This document shows, in pieces, positions 22,056 to 30,867 of a DNA stretch of 52,780 bases. Numbering within the stretch: the stretch's first letter is position 1; every line of letters starts with the position of its first letter. Source of the stretch: Mitsuaria sp. WAJ17 (GTDB lineage Bacteria > Pseudomonadota > Gammaproteobacteria > Burkholderiales > Burkholderiaceae_C); the NCBI RefSeq assembly GCF_014174515.1, contig NZ_JACJUG010000030.1, positions 1-52,780 of the forward strand, given 5' to 3'. The notes below the pieces were generated by a model, which saw only the letters and a program-made list of their open reading frames with translations, was not told the DNA's origin and did no database searches. Position numbers and translations under genes: made by a program.

Positions 22056-23648
22056 TCAATTCCGCTCGGAAAAGCGGTTCACATAGTCACGCAAGGCCAG
22101 GAGATTGGGGATCTCGATGTCGCGCCGGCTGCGGGAGTTGAAGCGGATCAGCTGTTCACGTTCCAGGCTGGTCATGGCGCGGCTGACAGACTCCAGGCGC
22201 AGACCCACATGCCCACCTATCTCCGCCCGTGTGGTGGGCAGCATGATCTGGTCATTGCGGAGTCCTCGCTGCTGCAACTCGTCGGCCCAGCGGCACAGGA
22301 AAGCTGCCACGCGCCCTTCGGCCGGCAGCGCATGCATGTTCAGCACGGTGTCGCGCTCCCGGGAGTCCTGCCGGGCAAAGGCGGCGAGCATCTGCGTGAG
22401 CAGAGCCGGATTGCGGGCACCGGCGCACAGCAGGGCGTCATAGCGGATGGTCAGCACCTCGCAGACATCCGCCGCGATGGCGCTGCAGCGATAGCGGCCG
22501 TCCGCGAGGCCGTCCAAGCCCAGCCAGTCTCCCTTGAAGAGCATGGTGACCAGCCCTTCCTTCCCGTCGGCAGACAGGCCATACAGCTTGCACAAGCCGA
22601 CCTGAAGCACGTGGACATTCCGGAATCTTTCACCGACTCGGTAGATCGTGTCGCCCGCCTTGACCAGGTGCCGCTGGACCGCGACCTCTCTCTCGAGCAG
22701 CGCAAGGCCACACTGGGCATGCCCAGGTGCTGGCACCGAAGCCACTTCGGGCTGCAGCGCGGTCCGTGACAGGGCCCAGCGGCTGCGCTCCCCGCCTGAA
22801 CGCTTTGCGCGATACATTGCCTCATCGGCACGGCGCATCAGTTCGAAAGCGCTCTTTCCATCATCCGGGAAGCAGGCGACGCCAACGCTGAGTGACAGGG
22901 GCGGGCGCTGTGCCCCATCGAAGCGCCATGGTTCTGCGCACACCTCCATGAGGGCGGCCATCACCCGGGCGACGTCGGTGGCGTCATGGAGCAGTAGCGC
23001 GAACTCATCGCCCCCAAGCCGTGCTGCCGTGTCGGTCTGGCGCAGGCAGCGCTTCAATCGCTGGGCGCTTGCTCTCAGCGCCGCGTCGCCGGCATCATGG
23101 CCCAAGGCGTCGTTCAAGGACTTGAAGTCATTCAGGTCCAACAGGGCCACAGCAAACACCTCGCCGCTGCGGGTGGCGCGGCTCAGGGCCTGCTCCAGCC
23201 GGTCCATGAACAGCGTCCGGTTGGGCAATCCCGTGAGGGAATCATGCGTGGCGTCAAACCGGAGCCTTTCCATCGCTTCGATGCGCGTGCTGACGTCACT
23301 TCCCGATGACAAGAAATGCCTGACGCTGCCGTCTGCGTCGAACAGTGGCCGGATGGTCTTTTCCTCGTGGTACAGGCTGCCGTCTCGTCGCCGGTTTACC
23401 AGAATGCCCCGGAACTCCTGCCCTTTACGCAGCGTGTCCCATAGATTGCGATAGAACGCCTCCGACTGCTGTCCGGACTTGAGGATGGCCGGTGTGCGCC
23501 CCAGCGCCGATGCCTGACCGTAACCCGTGATCGATTCGAAGGCCGGGTTCACATATTGGATGGTGCCGTTCGGATCCGTGATCATGCCGGCGTCGCCACT
23601 GCTTCCGAGCAGCAAAGCCGCATGTTTCAGGATGGTGTCATGGGTCAT
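22056..23648 (-). CDS. PAS-GGDEF-FNR/CRP fusion: diguanylate cyclase with its own DNA-binding output
   Basis: The single 530-residue frame holds three domains. A PAS sensor (about 5-120) contains GMITDPNGTIQYVNPAFESI and YNLWDT-like PAC features. A GGDEF domain (about 135-290) has HDSLTGLPNRT, the intact signature GGDEF at 212-216 and an RQTD inhibitory I-site exactly five residues before it. A CRP/FNR regulator (about 320-520) has a cyclic-nucleotide-binding-type barrel and a winged helix-turn-helix. The recognition helix LRLESVSRAMTSLE (ESVSR at 486-490) keeps the E-x-x-S-R of FNR, which reads TTG half-sites. The N-terminal FNR iron-sulphur cysteines are absent. It would make c-di-GMP and bind DNA in one chain; signal and targets are inferred. 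Confidence 0.9.
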   Translation of the reverse strand: MTHDTILKHAALLLGSSGDAGMITDPNGTIQYVNPAFESITGYGQASALGRTPAILKSGQQSEAFYRNLWDTLRKGQEFRGILVNRRRDGSLYHEEKTIRPLFDADGSVRHFLSSGSDVSTRIEAMERLRFDATHDSLTGLPNRTLFMDRLEQALSRATRSGEVFAVALLDLNDFKSLNDALGHDAGDAALRASAQRLKRCLRQTDTAARLGGDEFALLLHDATDVARVMAALMEVCAEPWRFDGAQRPPLSLSVGVACFPDDGKSAFELMRRADEAMYRAKRSGGERSRWALSRTALQPEVASVPAPGHAQCGLALLEREVAVQRHLVKAGDTIYRVGERFRNVHVLQVGLCKLYGLSADGKEGLVTMLFKGDWLGLDGLADGRYRCSAIAADVCEVLTIRYDALLCAGARNPALLTQMLAAFARQDSRERDTVLNMHALPAEGRVAAFLCRWADELQQRGLRNDQIMLPTTRAEIGGHVGLRLESVSRAMTSLEREQLIRFNSRSRRDIEIPNLLALRDYVNRFSERN

Positions 23649-23770
23649 TCAGTCGACTCCCTGTCGATCTGGCCACTTACCCCTGCCGGGGCGGCCCGCT
23701 GCTTCGCAACTTGCGTCCGGTCCTCTGCGGTCCTCCCGGCACGCCTGCCTGAATGTAGAGGCTCTTTGGC

Positions 23771-23786
23771 TGTGAAAAAATCCACA
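23771..23786. promoter_or_regulatory. CRP-like palindrome upstream of the PAS-GGDEF-FNR gene
   Basis: TGTGA-AAAAAT-CCACA differs at one base from the CRP consensus TGTGA-N6-TCACA. It lies 123 bp before the start of the fusion gene and 60 bp after the end of the response-regulator gene. Confidence 0.35.
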
Positions 23787-23845
23787 GCTTTGTGCAGGCT
23801 CAGTACTGCAAAACCGGTAGCAGTTGGACGAGGCGGGTTGAGCTG

Positions 23846-24502
23846 TCAGGGGGGAGCAATGCCCTCCCGTACGGCGTAGCGGGTCAGCTCAGCCACGGTG
23901 TGCAGTTCAAGCTTTCGCATGATGTTGCGACGATGGACTTCGATTGTCGCGACGGACAGGTTCAAGGCCTCGGCGATGGCCATGGAGCGCAATCCTTGCG
24001 CTAGCAGTCGCAGCACCTCGCGCTCGCGGCGCCCAAGGCGGGCGCCGCGCTTCCCCGAGACGTCCCGGATTTCCGAAGCAAGCGCGCTCGCTGCATCAGC
24101 ACTGAGATAGGTGCGGCCGTCGGAGACAGCCCGGATGGCAGAGATGAGATCGACCCCGGCGGCCGTCTTTGTCACGTAGCCTGCTGCACCGGCCTTCAGC
24201 ATGTCACTCACAAACCGGCGGTCCGAATGGCCTGACAAGGCCAGGATGCGGGCATCCTCGCCCGTCTCGAGGATCCGCGTCGCCACTTCCACACCGTTCA
24301 GGTCGGGCAGGCTGATGTCCAGCAGCACGACATCAGGTTTCAGGTAGCGTACCGATTGGACGGCCGCTTCACCCTCACCGGCTTCTCCGACGACCTGGAT
24401 GTCCTCCGCCCGGGCCAGCAAGCAACGCAGCGCCTCGCGAATCAGTCGATGATCATCGACCAGAATCACACGAATCCGCCTTGACGAAGGAGGTGGGGTC
24501 AT
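23846..24502 (-). CDS. NarL/LuxR-type response regulator
   Basis: From the ATG at 24502 (MTPPPSSRR) the product is 218 residues. The receiver domain has the acidic pair in VILVDDHR, the phosphoacceptor Asp in VVLLDISLPD and the Lys in YVTKTAAG. A LuxR-type helix-turn-helix follows (LGRREREVLRLLAQGL, NLSVATIEVHRRNIMRKL). No histidine kinase gene is adjacent, so it is an orphan in this window. It lies next to the fusion regulator in the stress island. Confidence 0.85.
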   Translation of the reverse strand: MTPPPSSRRIRVILVDDHRLIREALRCLLARAEDIQVVGEAGEGEAAVQSVRYLKPDVVLLDISLPDLNGVEVATRILETGEDARILALSGHSDRRFVSDMLKAGAAGYVTKTAAGVDLISAIRAVSDGRTYLSADAASALASEIRDVSGKRGARLGRREREVLRLLAQGLRSMAIAEALNLSVATIEVHRRNIMRKLELHTVAELTRYAVREGIAPP

Positions 24503-24589
24503 GCTTGGGAGCATGGCACGCTTGAAGGTCGCTGTCTTGACCTTTAGCAAGATTCAAGCGGCATGCCTCCGCCCGGTCATGGGGCAGTA

Positions 24590-25124
24590 GAGCTGTGAAT
24601 CCACTGTTGGGTGCTGGCACTCGGCGGAATCTGCTTAAGGCATCACTGCGCGGCGGTGGGGCTGCCGTGCCGAGCCCGTCGCTACGCCTGCGGAGCGGGG
24701 CAACTGGTGCATCAGCGCCACGACCTCCTCGCCAGATGACCGTACGGGCAAGCAGGTCCGTTGGCACCCATCCCGGCATGTAGAGGTGACGGTGCCGTTC
24801 GATTTCCGCCAGATGGCGAGGCAGATGCGCAAGGACATGGTCTCGCGTGGCGCCACTCAAGGACAGGGTCTTCTCGTCGAACTTCAGCGTCAGCTGCGGG
24901 CCATCCACCACGGCGGCGGTGGCCAGCTCCGGCTGCTGGGGAGCCCCAACCTTGCGCACCAGCAGAGGGTCCAAGGGGGCAGACGGTGCGCGCGCCACTT
25001 CCGCCGCCACCGGAACGCCGCCACGGGGCAGTGCCACGGCGACCGGCATGTCCAAGTCCATGGTGAGCAGCCGCTGGCCCAGAAGCGTGCTGCCTTGCGC
25101 GCGATGCTTGAACTGGATGTTCAT
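24590..25124 (-). pseudogene. truncated phosphoribosyltransferase-family gene
   Basis: Residues 1-125 match the phosphoribosyltransferases common in stress islands: FKHRAQGSTLLGQRL, VAVALPRGGVPVAAEVA, LDPLLVRKVGAP and ELATAAVVDG. The following region should contain the PRPP-binding loop (VDDGxATGxT), but the frame changes to Arg/Pro-rich non-coding sequence after LLARTVIW. The active site is therefore missing and the gene is very likely dead. The leftover frame overlaps the start of the response-regulator gene. Confidence 0.75.
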
Positions 25125-25259
25125 CGCCGTACTCCCCGGGGCTGAACGGGGCGGACGCGGTCAGCGCGAGCCCATCTCGGCGTGCCGGTAGAAGAAGAGA
25201 GGCACCCGCCGCCATGGGCACCCCGTGCTCGAATGATGCCGGCACCGTGCCGTGCGGTG

Positions 25260-25273
25260 GTGATCTGGGTCAC
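25260..25273. promoter_or_regulatory. CRP-like inverted repeat
   Basis: GTGA-TCTGGG-TCAC has perfect CRP-type half-sites with six-base spacing. It lies between the dead phosphoribosyltransferase gene and the Lon operon, 50 bp upstream of the island box at 25323. Confidence 0.35.
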
Positions 25274-25322
25274 TGCAGGGCGGTGCTTGAGGGCCTGGGC
25301 ACCACCAGGCCGGCGCGCGCGG

Positions 25323-25364
25323 ATTGCGCAATCGCAATGGCCATGGCAGGCAGACACCTAAATT
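25323..25364 (+). promoter_or_regulatory. island box ATTGCG-N4-CGCAAT with -10 element (lon operon promoter)
   Basis: The perfect palindrome ATTGCG-CAAT-CGCAAT (25323-25338) is followed after 20 bp by TAAATTG (25359). This puts the box at about -41.5, the class II activator position. The same arrangement recurs at 30780 and 40292. The predicted transcript would start about 23 bases before the ATG at 25394. Confidence 0.7.
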
Positions 25365-25393
25365 GGCTTGTCTGGAACACATCGGGAGCCACC

Positions 25394-25531
25394 ATGTCCA
25401 TTGCCAGCACCGCCCAGCATGAAGTCGTCACCATGGACGCCGGGGGCACGCTAGAGGCCAGCCGGAGCGAGATGCCGGTGATCGTCCCGCCACAGCTGGC
25501 CGAGGCCTGGCAACGGGCCATCCGGCCTTGA
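25394..25531 (+). CDS. 45-residue leader protein of the lon operon
   Basis: MSIASTAQHEVVTMDAGG begins at an ATG with GGGAG five bases upstream, directly behind the island promoter, and ends 9 bp before lon. The sequence is acidic with no membrane segment, and no family is recognised. Good start signals and position between promoter and lon suggest it is translated. Confidence 0.55.
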   Translation: MSIASTAQHEVVTMDAGGTLEASRSEMPVIVPPQLAEAWQRAIRP

Positions 25532-25540
25532 GAGCTGGCG

Positions 25541-27889
25541 ATGAGCGAGAGTCCCGGCAGCCCCCTGCGCCTGCCCGACGACGTTTATGCCATCGTGCCG
25601 ATGCGCAATGTCGTGCTGTTTCCTCACGTCTTGCTGCCCATCAGTGTCGGACGGGAGAAGTCGATCGCAGCCCTGGAGCATGCCCTGCAGGCCAAGGTGC
25701 CCCTGGGCATCGTGCTGCAGCGCGACATCCGCGAGGACGAACCGGCCCGCGCCGGCCTGCATGATGTAGGAACCCTGGCATCCGTGACACAGGCCAGCCG
25801 CAGCGAGGATGGGCTGCAGCACGCGCTGTGCCAGGGGCTGCAGCGGATCCGCATCATTGAACTGGTCGATGGCTATCCCTTCATGGCGGCCCGGGTGGAG
25901 CGGCCGATCGAGAGCGGCCTGCTGAGCACAGAGGCCGAGGCGCTGGGCCTTCAGCTGCGCGAGCGCGCCGTGGAGTTGCTCTCCCTCTTGCCTGGCGTGC
26001 CCGCAGAACTGTCGCATGCCTTGACGGCCACCCGCTCCTCGTCACAGCTGGCCGACATCGTCGCCAACCTGATCGACATCGACACCGCCGAGAAACAACT
26101 GCTGTTGGAAGTGCTGGCGATCGAAGCCCGGCTGGAGCGGCTGCTGGGTCTGGTCACCCATCGGATCGAAGTCCTGCGCTTGTCGCACGAGATCGAGGAG
26201 CGTACCAAGGAGCAGATCGACGACCGCAAGCGAGACTTCCTGCTGCGCGAACAGATGCGCGCCATTCAGGAGGAGCTGGGGGAGGACGGGGCGCTCGACG
26301 AGGAGCTTGAGCAGCTGGACAAGGCCATCACCGAGGCGGCCATGCCTGCGGAGACCGAGGCTCAGGTCCGCAAGGAGCTCAAGCGGCTCCATCGCCTGGC
26401 GGAGTCCTCCGGCGAAGGCGGGGCCTTGCGCAGCTGGATCGACTGGATGATCGAGCTGCCCTGGCGCGAGCCTCAGCCCCTGGCCATTGATTTGCAGGTC
26501 GCACGCGCCGTACTGGAAGCCGAACACTTTGGCCTTGACAAGGTCAAGCGCCGGGTCATCGAGTACCTGGCGGTGAAGAAGCTCAATCCACAGGGGCGCG
26601 CGCCAATCCTATGCCTGGCCGGACCGCCGGGCGTAGGCAAGACATCGCTCGGCCAAAGCATTGCACGAGCCGTGGATCGGCCATTTGTTCGGGTCTCGCT
26701 CGGCGGCGTGCACGATGAGGCCGAGATGCGGGGCCACAGACGAACCTATATCGGGGCCTTGCCTGGCCACATCATCCAAGGTCTGCGCAAGGCGGGCGCA
26801 CGCGATTGCGTGATGATGCTCGACGAGGTGGACAAGATGTCCGCAAGTTCGCACGGTGATCCGACGGCCGCCCTGCTGGAGATCCTCGACCCTGAGCAAA
26901 ACGGTAGCTTTCGCGACAACTACCTGGGCGTTCCCTTCGACCTGTCGCGCGTGATGTTTCTTTGCACGGCGAACGTGATCGACTACGTCACGGGGCCGGT
27001 GCGGGACCGGATGGAACTCATCGAACTGCCGGGCTACACGCCGGACGAGAAGCTGCAGATCGCCCAAGCCTTCCTGATGCCTCGCCAGCGCAGCGCCGCC
27101 GGCCTGGCGGATTCGCAATGCAGTCTGACCGTACAGGCCCTGGTGTCCCTGGTGGAGGACTACACCCGCGAAGCCGGCGTGCGCCAGTTGGAGCGAGAGA
27201 TCGGGCGGGTCATGCGGCACGCCGCGCTGGCGGTGGCAGAAGGCGACAAAGGCAGCGTGGTGATCGGTGTGGCGGACCTTGACGCCATACTTGGCCCGGC
27301 CCGCTACGAGCATGATGTGGCCTTGCGCACCGGCCTGCCAGGCGTGGCAACGGGTCTGGCCTGGACGCCGGTTGGCGGTGACATCCTTTTCATTGAGGCC
27401 ATGCGCACGCATGGAAGCGGCAAGCTGATCCTGACGGGCCAGCTCGGCGACGTGATGAAGGAGAGTGCTCAGGCGGCCTTGACGCTGGTGAAGGCACAAA
27501 GCGCTGCGCTGGGCATTGGCGCCGGCGAGTTCGAGCACTGTGATGTCCATGTGCATGTTCCCGAGGGCGCAGTACCCAAGGATGGCCCGAGCGCCGGCGT
27601 CGCCATGTTCGTGGCACTGGCCTCGCTGTTCAGGGATCGGGCGGTGCGTCCGGATCTTGCGATGACGGGGGAAATCAGTCTTCGGGGCCTGGTGCTCCCC
27701 GTCGGGGGCATCAAGGAAAAGGTGTTGGCCGCCCAACGTGCCGGCATACGTCGAGTGCTACTGCCAGCGCGCAACCTCAGGGACCTGCGTGAGGTGCCTG
27801 CCTCGGTGCGCGAGGCGATGAGCTTTGAGCCACTTGAGAGCGTCAGCGATGCCGTACAGGCTGCATTGGAACCCCTCATGCCGCGGTGA
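25541..27889 (+). CDS. lon: Lon-family ATP-dependent protease
   Basis: The 782-residue protein has an N-terminal Lon substrate-binding domain (about 15-205, VPMRNVVLFPHVLLPISVG) and a coiled coil. The AAA+ module has Walker A GPPGVGKT at 361-368 and Walker B VMMLDEVDK at about 424-432. In the protease domain Ser684 (PKDGPSAG) and Lys725 (GGIKEK) form the catalytic dyad. It is complete. Island location and its own palindromic promoter suggest an accessory, stress-induced Lon rather than the housekeeping copy (inference). CCTGGC-N10-GCCAGG right after the stop could form a weak terminator. Confidence 0.95.
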   Translation: MSESPGSPLRLPDDVYAIVPMRNVVLFPHVLLPISVGREKSIAALEHALQAKVPLGIVLQRDIREDEPARAGLHDVGTLASVTQASRSEDGLQHALCQGLQRIRIIELVDGYPFMAARVERPIESGLLSTEAEALGLQLRERAVELLSLLPGVPAELSHALTATRSSSQLADIVANLIDIDTAEKQLLLEVLAIEARLERLLGLVTHRIEVLRLSHEIEERTKEQIDDRKRDFLLREQMRAIQEELGEDGALDEELEQLDKAITEAAMPAETEAQVRKELKRLHRLAESSGEGGALRSWIDWMIELPWREPQPLAIDLQVARAVLEAEHFGLDKVKRRVIEYLAVKKLNPQGRAPILCLAGPPGVGKTSLGQSIARAVDRPFVRVSLGGVHDEAEMRGHRRTYIGALPGHIIQGLRKAGARDCVMMLDEVDKMSASSHGDPTAALLEILDPEQNGSFRDNYLGVPFDLSRVMFLCTANVIDYVTGPVRDRMELIELPGYTPDEKLQIAQAFLMPRQRSAAGLADSQCSLTVQALVSLVEDYTREAGVRQLEREIGRVMRHAALAVAEGDKGSVVIGVADLDAILGPARYEHDVALRTGLPGVATGLAWTPVGGDILFIEAMRTHGSGKLILTGQLGDVMKESAQAALTLVKAQSAALGIGAGEFEHCDVHVHVPEGAVPKDGPSAGVAMFVALASLFRDRAVRPDLAMTGEISLRGLVLPVGGIKEKVLAAQRAGIRRVLLPARNLRDLREVPASVREAMSFEPLESVSDAVQAALEPLMPR

Positions 27890-28017
27890 TGGCCTCTTTC
27901 CTGGCGCCCTTCGAAGCCAGGCGCGCTCCTCGGCGAGGGCTGAGCATTCTTCAGTTCATCGTGTTGCGACCCCATGCCAGGAGGCGTCGGGCAATGCACA
28001 TGCCTGGAGGTTTCGCT

Positions 28018-28250
28018 ATGTACTATGTATGTACGAACCTTGGTTCTCCTGGATGGCCGTGAGACTGCCGAGCATGGCTTGCATGAGGCGATTGCCTTGG
28101 CGCAGGAGACCAAGGAACTGGTGGTTCGCGAGGCCCCGCATGTGCTGCAAACCACCGTATCGACCGATCGTCGGTTGAGCGACTGGATGCGGGGCCCGCT
28201 TCCTCGCCCGTTTGCAGGAATTGCTGCAAAAGCCGGAGCAACTGACAGGA
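28018..28250 (+). pseudogene. decayed universal stress protein (UspA family)
   Basis: The ATG at 28018 opens MYYV-type sequence, and the overlapping frame reads YVRTLVLLDGRETAEHGLHEAIALAQETKELV, a UspA N-terminus split here as RTLVLLDGRETAEHGL and HEAIALAQETKELV. Downstream the homology is lost, and fragments such as LQELLQKPEQL appear in another frame. The C-terminal ATP-binding GxxGRRGL motif is absent. Positions 27890-28487 contain no other gene. Confidence 0.6.
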
Positions 28251-28487
28251 AGGGCGTCAAGCGCATCCGGCAGATTCGTAAGGGACGAGGTGGTCATCGC
28301 CCCGAGGTCGATCTGGCGTCCGTCGATCCACTGGGAGATGCTTTCAGTCTGTACCAGCCCCAGGGCCCGCATTGCGGCGGCGCACGGAAACCTCTGCGCT
28401 GGCCTGGCACGCTCTTGATGCGCCGCAAGGGAATGCACGGGTTGGAGGACTAGGGTTGGAGCAAGTCCGCGAACCGGGAGCCGTTCC

Positions 28488-29441
28488 ATGGACTACAAGG
28501 ACTACTACGCCACGCTCGGCGTGGCCCGCACGGCGACTGCCGATGAGATCAAACGCGCCTATAGGAAGCTGGCGCGCAAGTACCACCCCGATGTGAGCAA
28601 GGTGCAGGACGCCGAGGCCAGGTTCAAGGAACTTGGCGAGGCCTACGAAGTCCTGAAGGATGCCGAAAAGCGGGCCGCCTACGATGCCGTGGGGCAGGAC
28701 TGGGACCGGCAGCAGCAGCGGGCGCCGGGCCGGGCCGAGCGGACCTGGGACGAGGACTTCGAGTTCCATGGTGCCCATCAGGACGGCAGTTTTGCCGAGC
28801 ACAGCGACTTCTTTGATGCGCTGTTCGGCAGCGCGGCCGGGCCAGGCCGCCGGCGGGGCAACCGTTCTGGCCAAGTGCGTGGTGAGGACCACCACGCAAG
28901 AGTCAGGGTGAGGCTTGAGGACTTGTACCAAGGTGCGGACCGTGTACTGACCCTTCGCTCGCCTGCCAGAAACGCGGAGGGGCAGATGCTCATGACAGAG
29001 CGACGGGTCGATGTGCACATCCCCAAGGGCGTGCAAGCCGGCCAGCAGCTGCGCTTGAAAGGCCAGGGAGGTCCAGGCGGCGAGGGAGCGCCTGCCGGGG
29101 ACCTCTATCTGGAGGTCGAACTCGAGCCGCACCCGCGCTATCGCCTGGCCGGCCGTGATGTCCACTTCGACCTCCCTCTCGCCCCCTGGGAGGTGGCCCT
29201 GGGCGCAACGGTCACCACGGCGACGCCAGGAGGCCCGGTGGCGCTGAAAGTGCCACGCGGTAGCCAGCCCGGTCACAAGCTGCGTCTGGCCGGCCGAGGA
29301 CTGCCGGGGGACCCGCCGGGGGACCTGTACGCGGAAGTGATCCTGCGGATGCCGCGGGTGGACTCGCCGGCCGTGGAACAAGCCTGGCGGGACCTGGAAC
29401 GCGCCTGCGCCCAAGCTGGCCACAGGCCATCAACGGAGTGA
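28488..29441 (+). CDS. cbpA: CbpA-type DnaJ co-chaperone
   Basis: The 317 residues have a J domain (1-70) with the DnaK-stimulating HPD at 33-35 (ARKYHPDVSK). A Gly-poor linker follows, then two C-terminal substrate-binding domains (DLYQGADRVLTL, GDLYLEVELEPHPRYRLAGRD, LPGDPPGDLYAEV; each is cited from separate segments). The zinc-finger domain of DnaJ is lacking, as in CbpA. The partner cbpM follows after 6 bases. The product works with DnaK in stress. Confidence 0.92.
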   Translation: MDYKDYYATLGVARTATADEIKRAYRKLARKYHPDVSKVQDAEARFKELGEAYEVLKDAEKRAAYDAVGQDWDRQQQRAPGRAERTWDEDFEFHGAHQDGSFAEHSDFFDALFGSAAGPGRRRGNRSGQVRGEDHHARVRVRLEDLYQGADRVLTLRSPARNAEGQMLMTERRVDVHIPKGVQAGQQLRLKGQGGPGGEGAPAGDLYLEVELEPHPRYRLAGRDVHFDLPLAPWEVALGATVTTATPGGPVALKVPRGSQPGHKLRLAGRGLPGDPPGDLYAEVILRMPRVDSPAVEQAWRDLERACAQAGHRPSTE

Positions 29442-29447
29442 CTCACC

Positions 29448-29771
29448 ATGCCTAGTCCGCCTCCAGCTGCTCAACCGCGGAACACCCAGGTGTTCGTCGT
29501 CGTCGATGTGGACCTCTGGCTCGACCCCGATGAGATGTGCAGTGCCTGCGCCTGCAGTGCCGAGACCCTGGCCCAGTTGGTGAACGATGGGATCCTGGAG
29601 CCCTTGGGTGATACCCAGGCGCACTGGCGATTCGGCGGGGCCAGCCTGCTACGCGCACGACGTGCCCTGCGCCTGATGAACGACCTCGGCGTCAACGGCC
29701 CTGGAGCGGCGCTGGCATTGGATCTGCTGGATGAGCTGGCTGCCCTGAGGGCCGCTGTACGCGCACCGTGA
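29448..29771 (+). CDS. cbpM: CbpM-type chaperone modulator
   Basis: This 107-residue protein has a MerR-like helix-turn-helix fold: CSACACSAETLAQLVNDG, then ILEPLGDTQAHWRF. The C-terminal helix LALDLLDELAALRAAV is typical of CbpM, which binds the CbpA J domain and inhibits it. The Cys triplet near residue 31 is not a general feature of the family. It sits directly behind cbpA. Confidence 0.85.
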   Translation: MPSPPPAAQPRNTQVFVVVDVDLWLDPDEMCSACACSAETLAQLVNDGILEPLGDTQAHWRFGGASLLRARRALRLMNDLGVNGPGAALALDLLDELAALRAAVRAP

Positions 29772-30030
29772 AGCGGATACCTCTCCAGCGGTATCGAAAA
29801 GAATCCAAGGACTCGGGTTCCCGTCGATGGCAGTCAGGCTGCCGAGCGTGCCCTGGGGCAAGCCCTCGAGCGGGCAGCCCGGACGAAGTCCCGGCTGATC
29901 TTGCTATGCATCACTGCGGGCTTTCCTACGAAGCCATCCAGCGTCAATGCGCCTTGATCGCGATGGGCGCCGATGGACGTCGCGGCCTGAGTCGCCTGAC
30001 CGCTTGGGAGCGGTGCCGAGAGGGGGGCGC
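29768..30030 (+). pseudogene. second decayed universal stress protein gene
   Basis: In one frame positions 29823-29935 encode VDGSQAAERALGQALERAA followed by RTKSRLILL, a UspA N-terminal half. In another frame positions 29954-30025 encode LIAMGADGRRGLSRLT, the UspA C-terminal ATP-binding motif. The two halves are out of frame and the middle is short, so a deletion or frameshift has broken the gene. Confidence 0.7.
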
Positions 30031-30088
30031 GGTGCGAAGCTCGGCCTGGGCTCGGCCAGCCCCCGAGACAGCCTTCGAGACGCCCAGG

Positions 30089-30733
30089 CTAGGTCTTGGG
30101 ATGGCCAACCGTCTGGGAGAGGAGCACGCTGTGGCTCATCGGCAGTCCCAAAGCCTGGGCAATCGCCTCACGGTCGATCCAGGCACGCAACACGGTCGAT
30201 AGGCCCTGCGCAGCACAGAACAGATACACGTTCTGCGCTACCGCCCCGGCAGCGACATGAGCAAAGGATTCGCGCTGGGTCACCGGTACAAGGGCCATGC
30301 GCGAATGATCGGCGACATAGACCAGATCGAGAGGCGCCTCTTCGACAAAGTCCTGATAACCCGTGATCCGCCGGACATCGGAGGCTGAGGTCAGCTCCAG
30401 CGCATGGTCGTGCGCCAGGTAGCGGTAGGCACCTTGCGGCAGGGTCACGTAAACCTGGAGTTCCTGCGCACCCAGTGCAGAGGGCGCCGTGCGGCCGCTG
30501 CCTTGGCGGTTGACGCCATCGGCGGCCCACAGCAGATCCGACAGCATCTGCATGGTCAGTGGCGTCCTGCTGAACTCACGGGACGAGCCGCGCAGTTCGA
30601 GCGCTTCCAGCAAACCCATGCCACCTTCGTGGCGAGGCGCCGGCAGGACAATGCGACGTACCGAAGCGCCCAGTGCGGGCTCCGGTCGCAACCGTCCCAT
30701 GGCGCCGAGTACCAGCTTGGTGAAGGTGTTCAT
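30089..30733 (-). CDS. SagB-type nitroreductase-family protein
   Basis: The 214-residue protein has the FMN-binding nitroreductase layout of the SagB type. GLLEALELRGSSREFS gives the Arg/Ser phosphate site, LSDLLWAADGVNR follows, then HVAAGAVAQNVYLFCAAQGL, and GLPMSHSVLLSQTVGHP closes the fold. Substrate is unknown; such reductases occur in FNR-controlled stress islands. It is divergent from the hydrolase at 30868 across a 134-bp region that holds the island box at 30780-30795. Confidence 0.85.
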   Translation of the reverse strand: MNTFTKLVLGAMGRLRPEPALGASVRRIVLPAPRHEGGMGLLEALELRGSSREFSRTPLTMQMLSDLLWAADGVNRQGSGRTAPSALGAQELQVYVTLPQGAYRYLAHDHALELTSASDVRRITGYQDFVEEAPLDLVYVADHSRMALVPVTQRESFAHVAAGAVAQNVYLFCAAQGLSTVLRAWIDREAIAQALGLPMSHSVLLSQTVGHPKT

Positions 30734-30779
30734 CGATCACTCCTTGGCGGACACGATGCCCGCACAAGGCAAGGCACGC

Positions 30780-30822
30780 ATTGCGATGGCGCAATCGGCA
30801 CCCCCGTGAACGCTCCTACATT
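30780..30822 (+). promoter_or_regulatory. island box ATTGCG-N4-CGCAAT with -10 element (hydrolase promoter)
   Basis: The palindrome ATTGCG-ATGG-CGCAAT (30780-30795) is followed after 21 bp by TACATTG (30817). The box is centred about 41.5 bases before the predicted start of transcription. On the minus strand, towards the nitroreductase gene, no clear -10 is visible at the matching distance. Confidence 0.7.
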
Positions 30823-30867
30823 GAAGCCGTCATCCGCGGCTCGATGCAGGGCCGGCAAGGAGTCCGC

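Noticed and set aside
26609..27736. Minus-strand frame of 375 codons
   Set aside because: Antisense of lon; composition typical of shadows (Arg, His, Gly).
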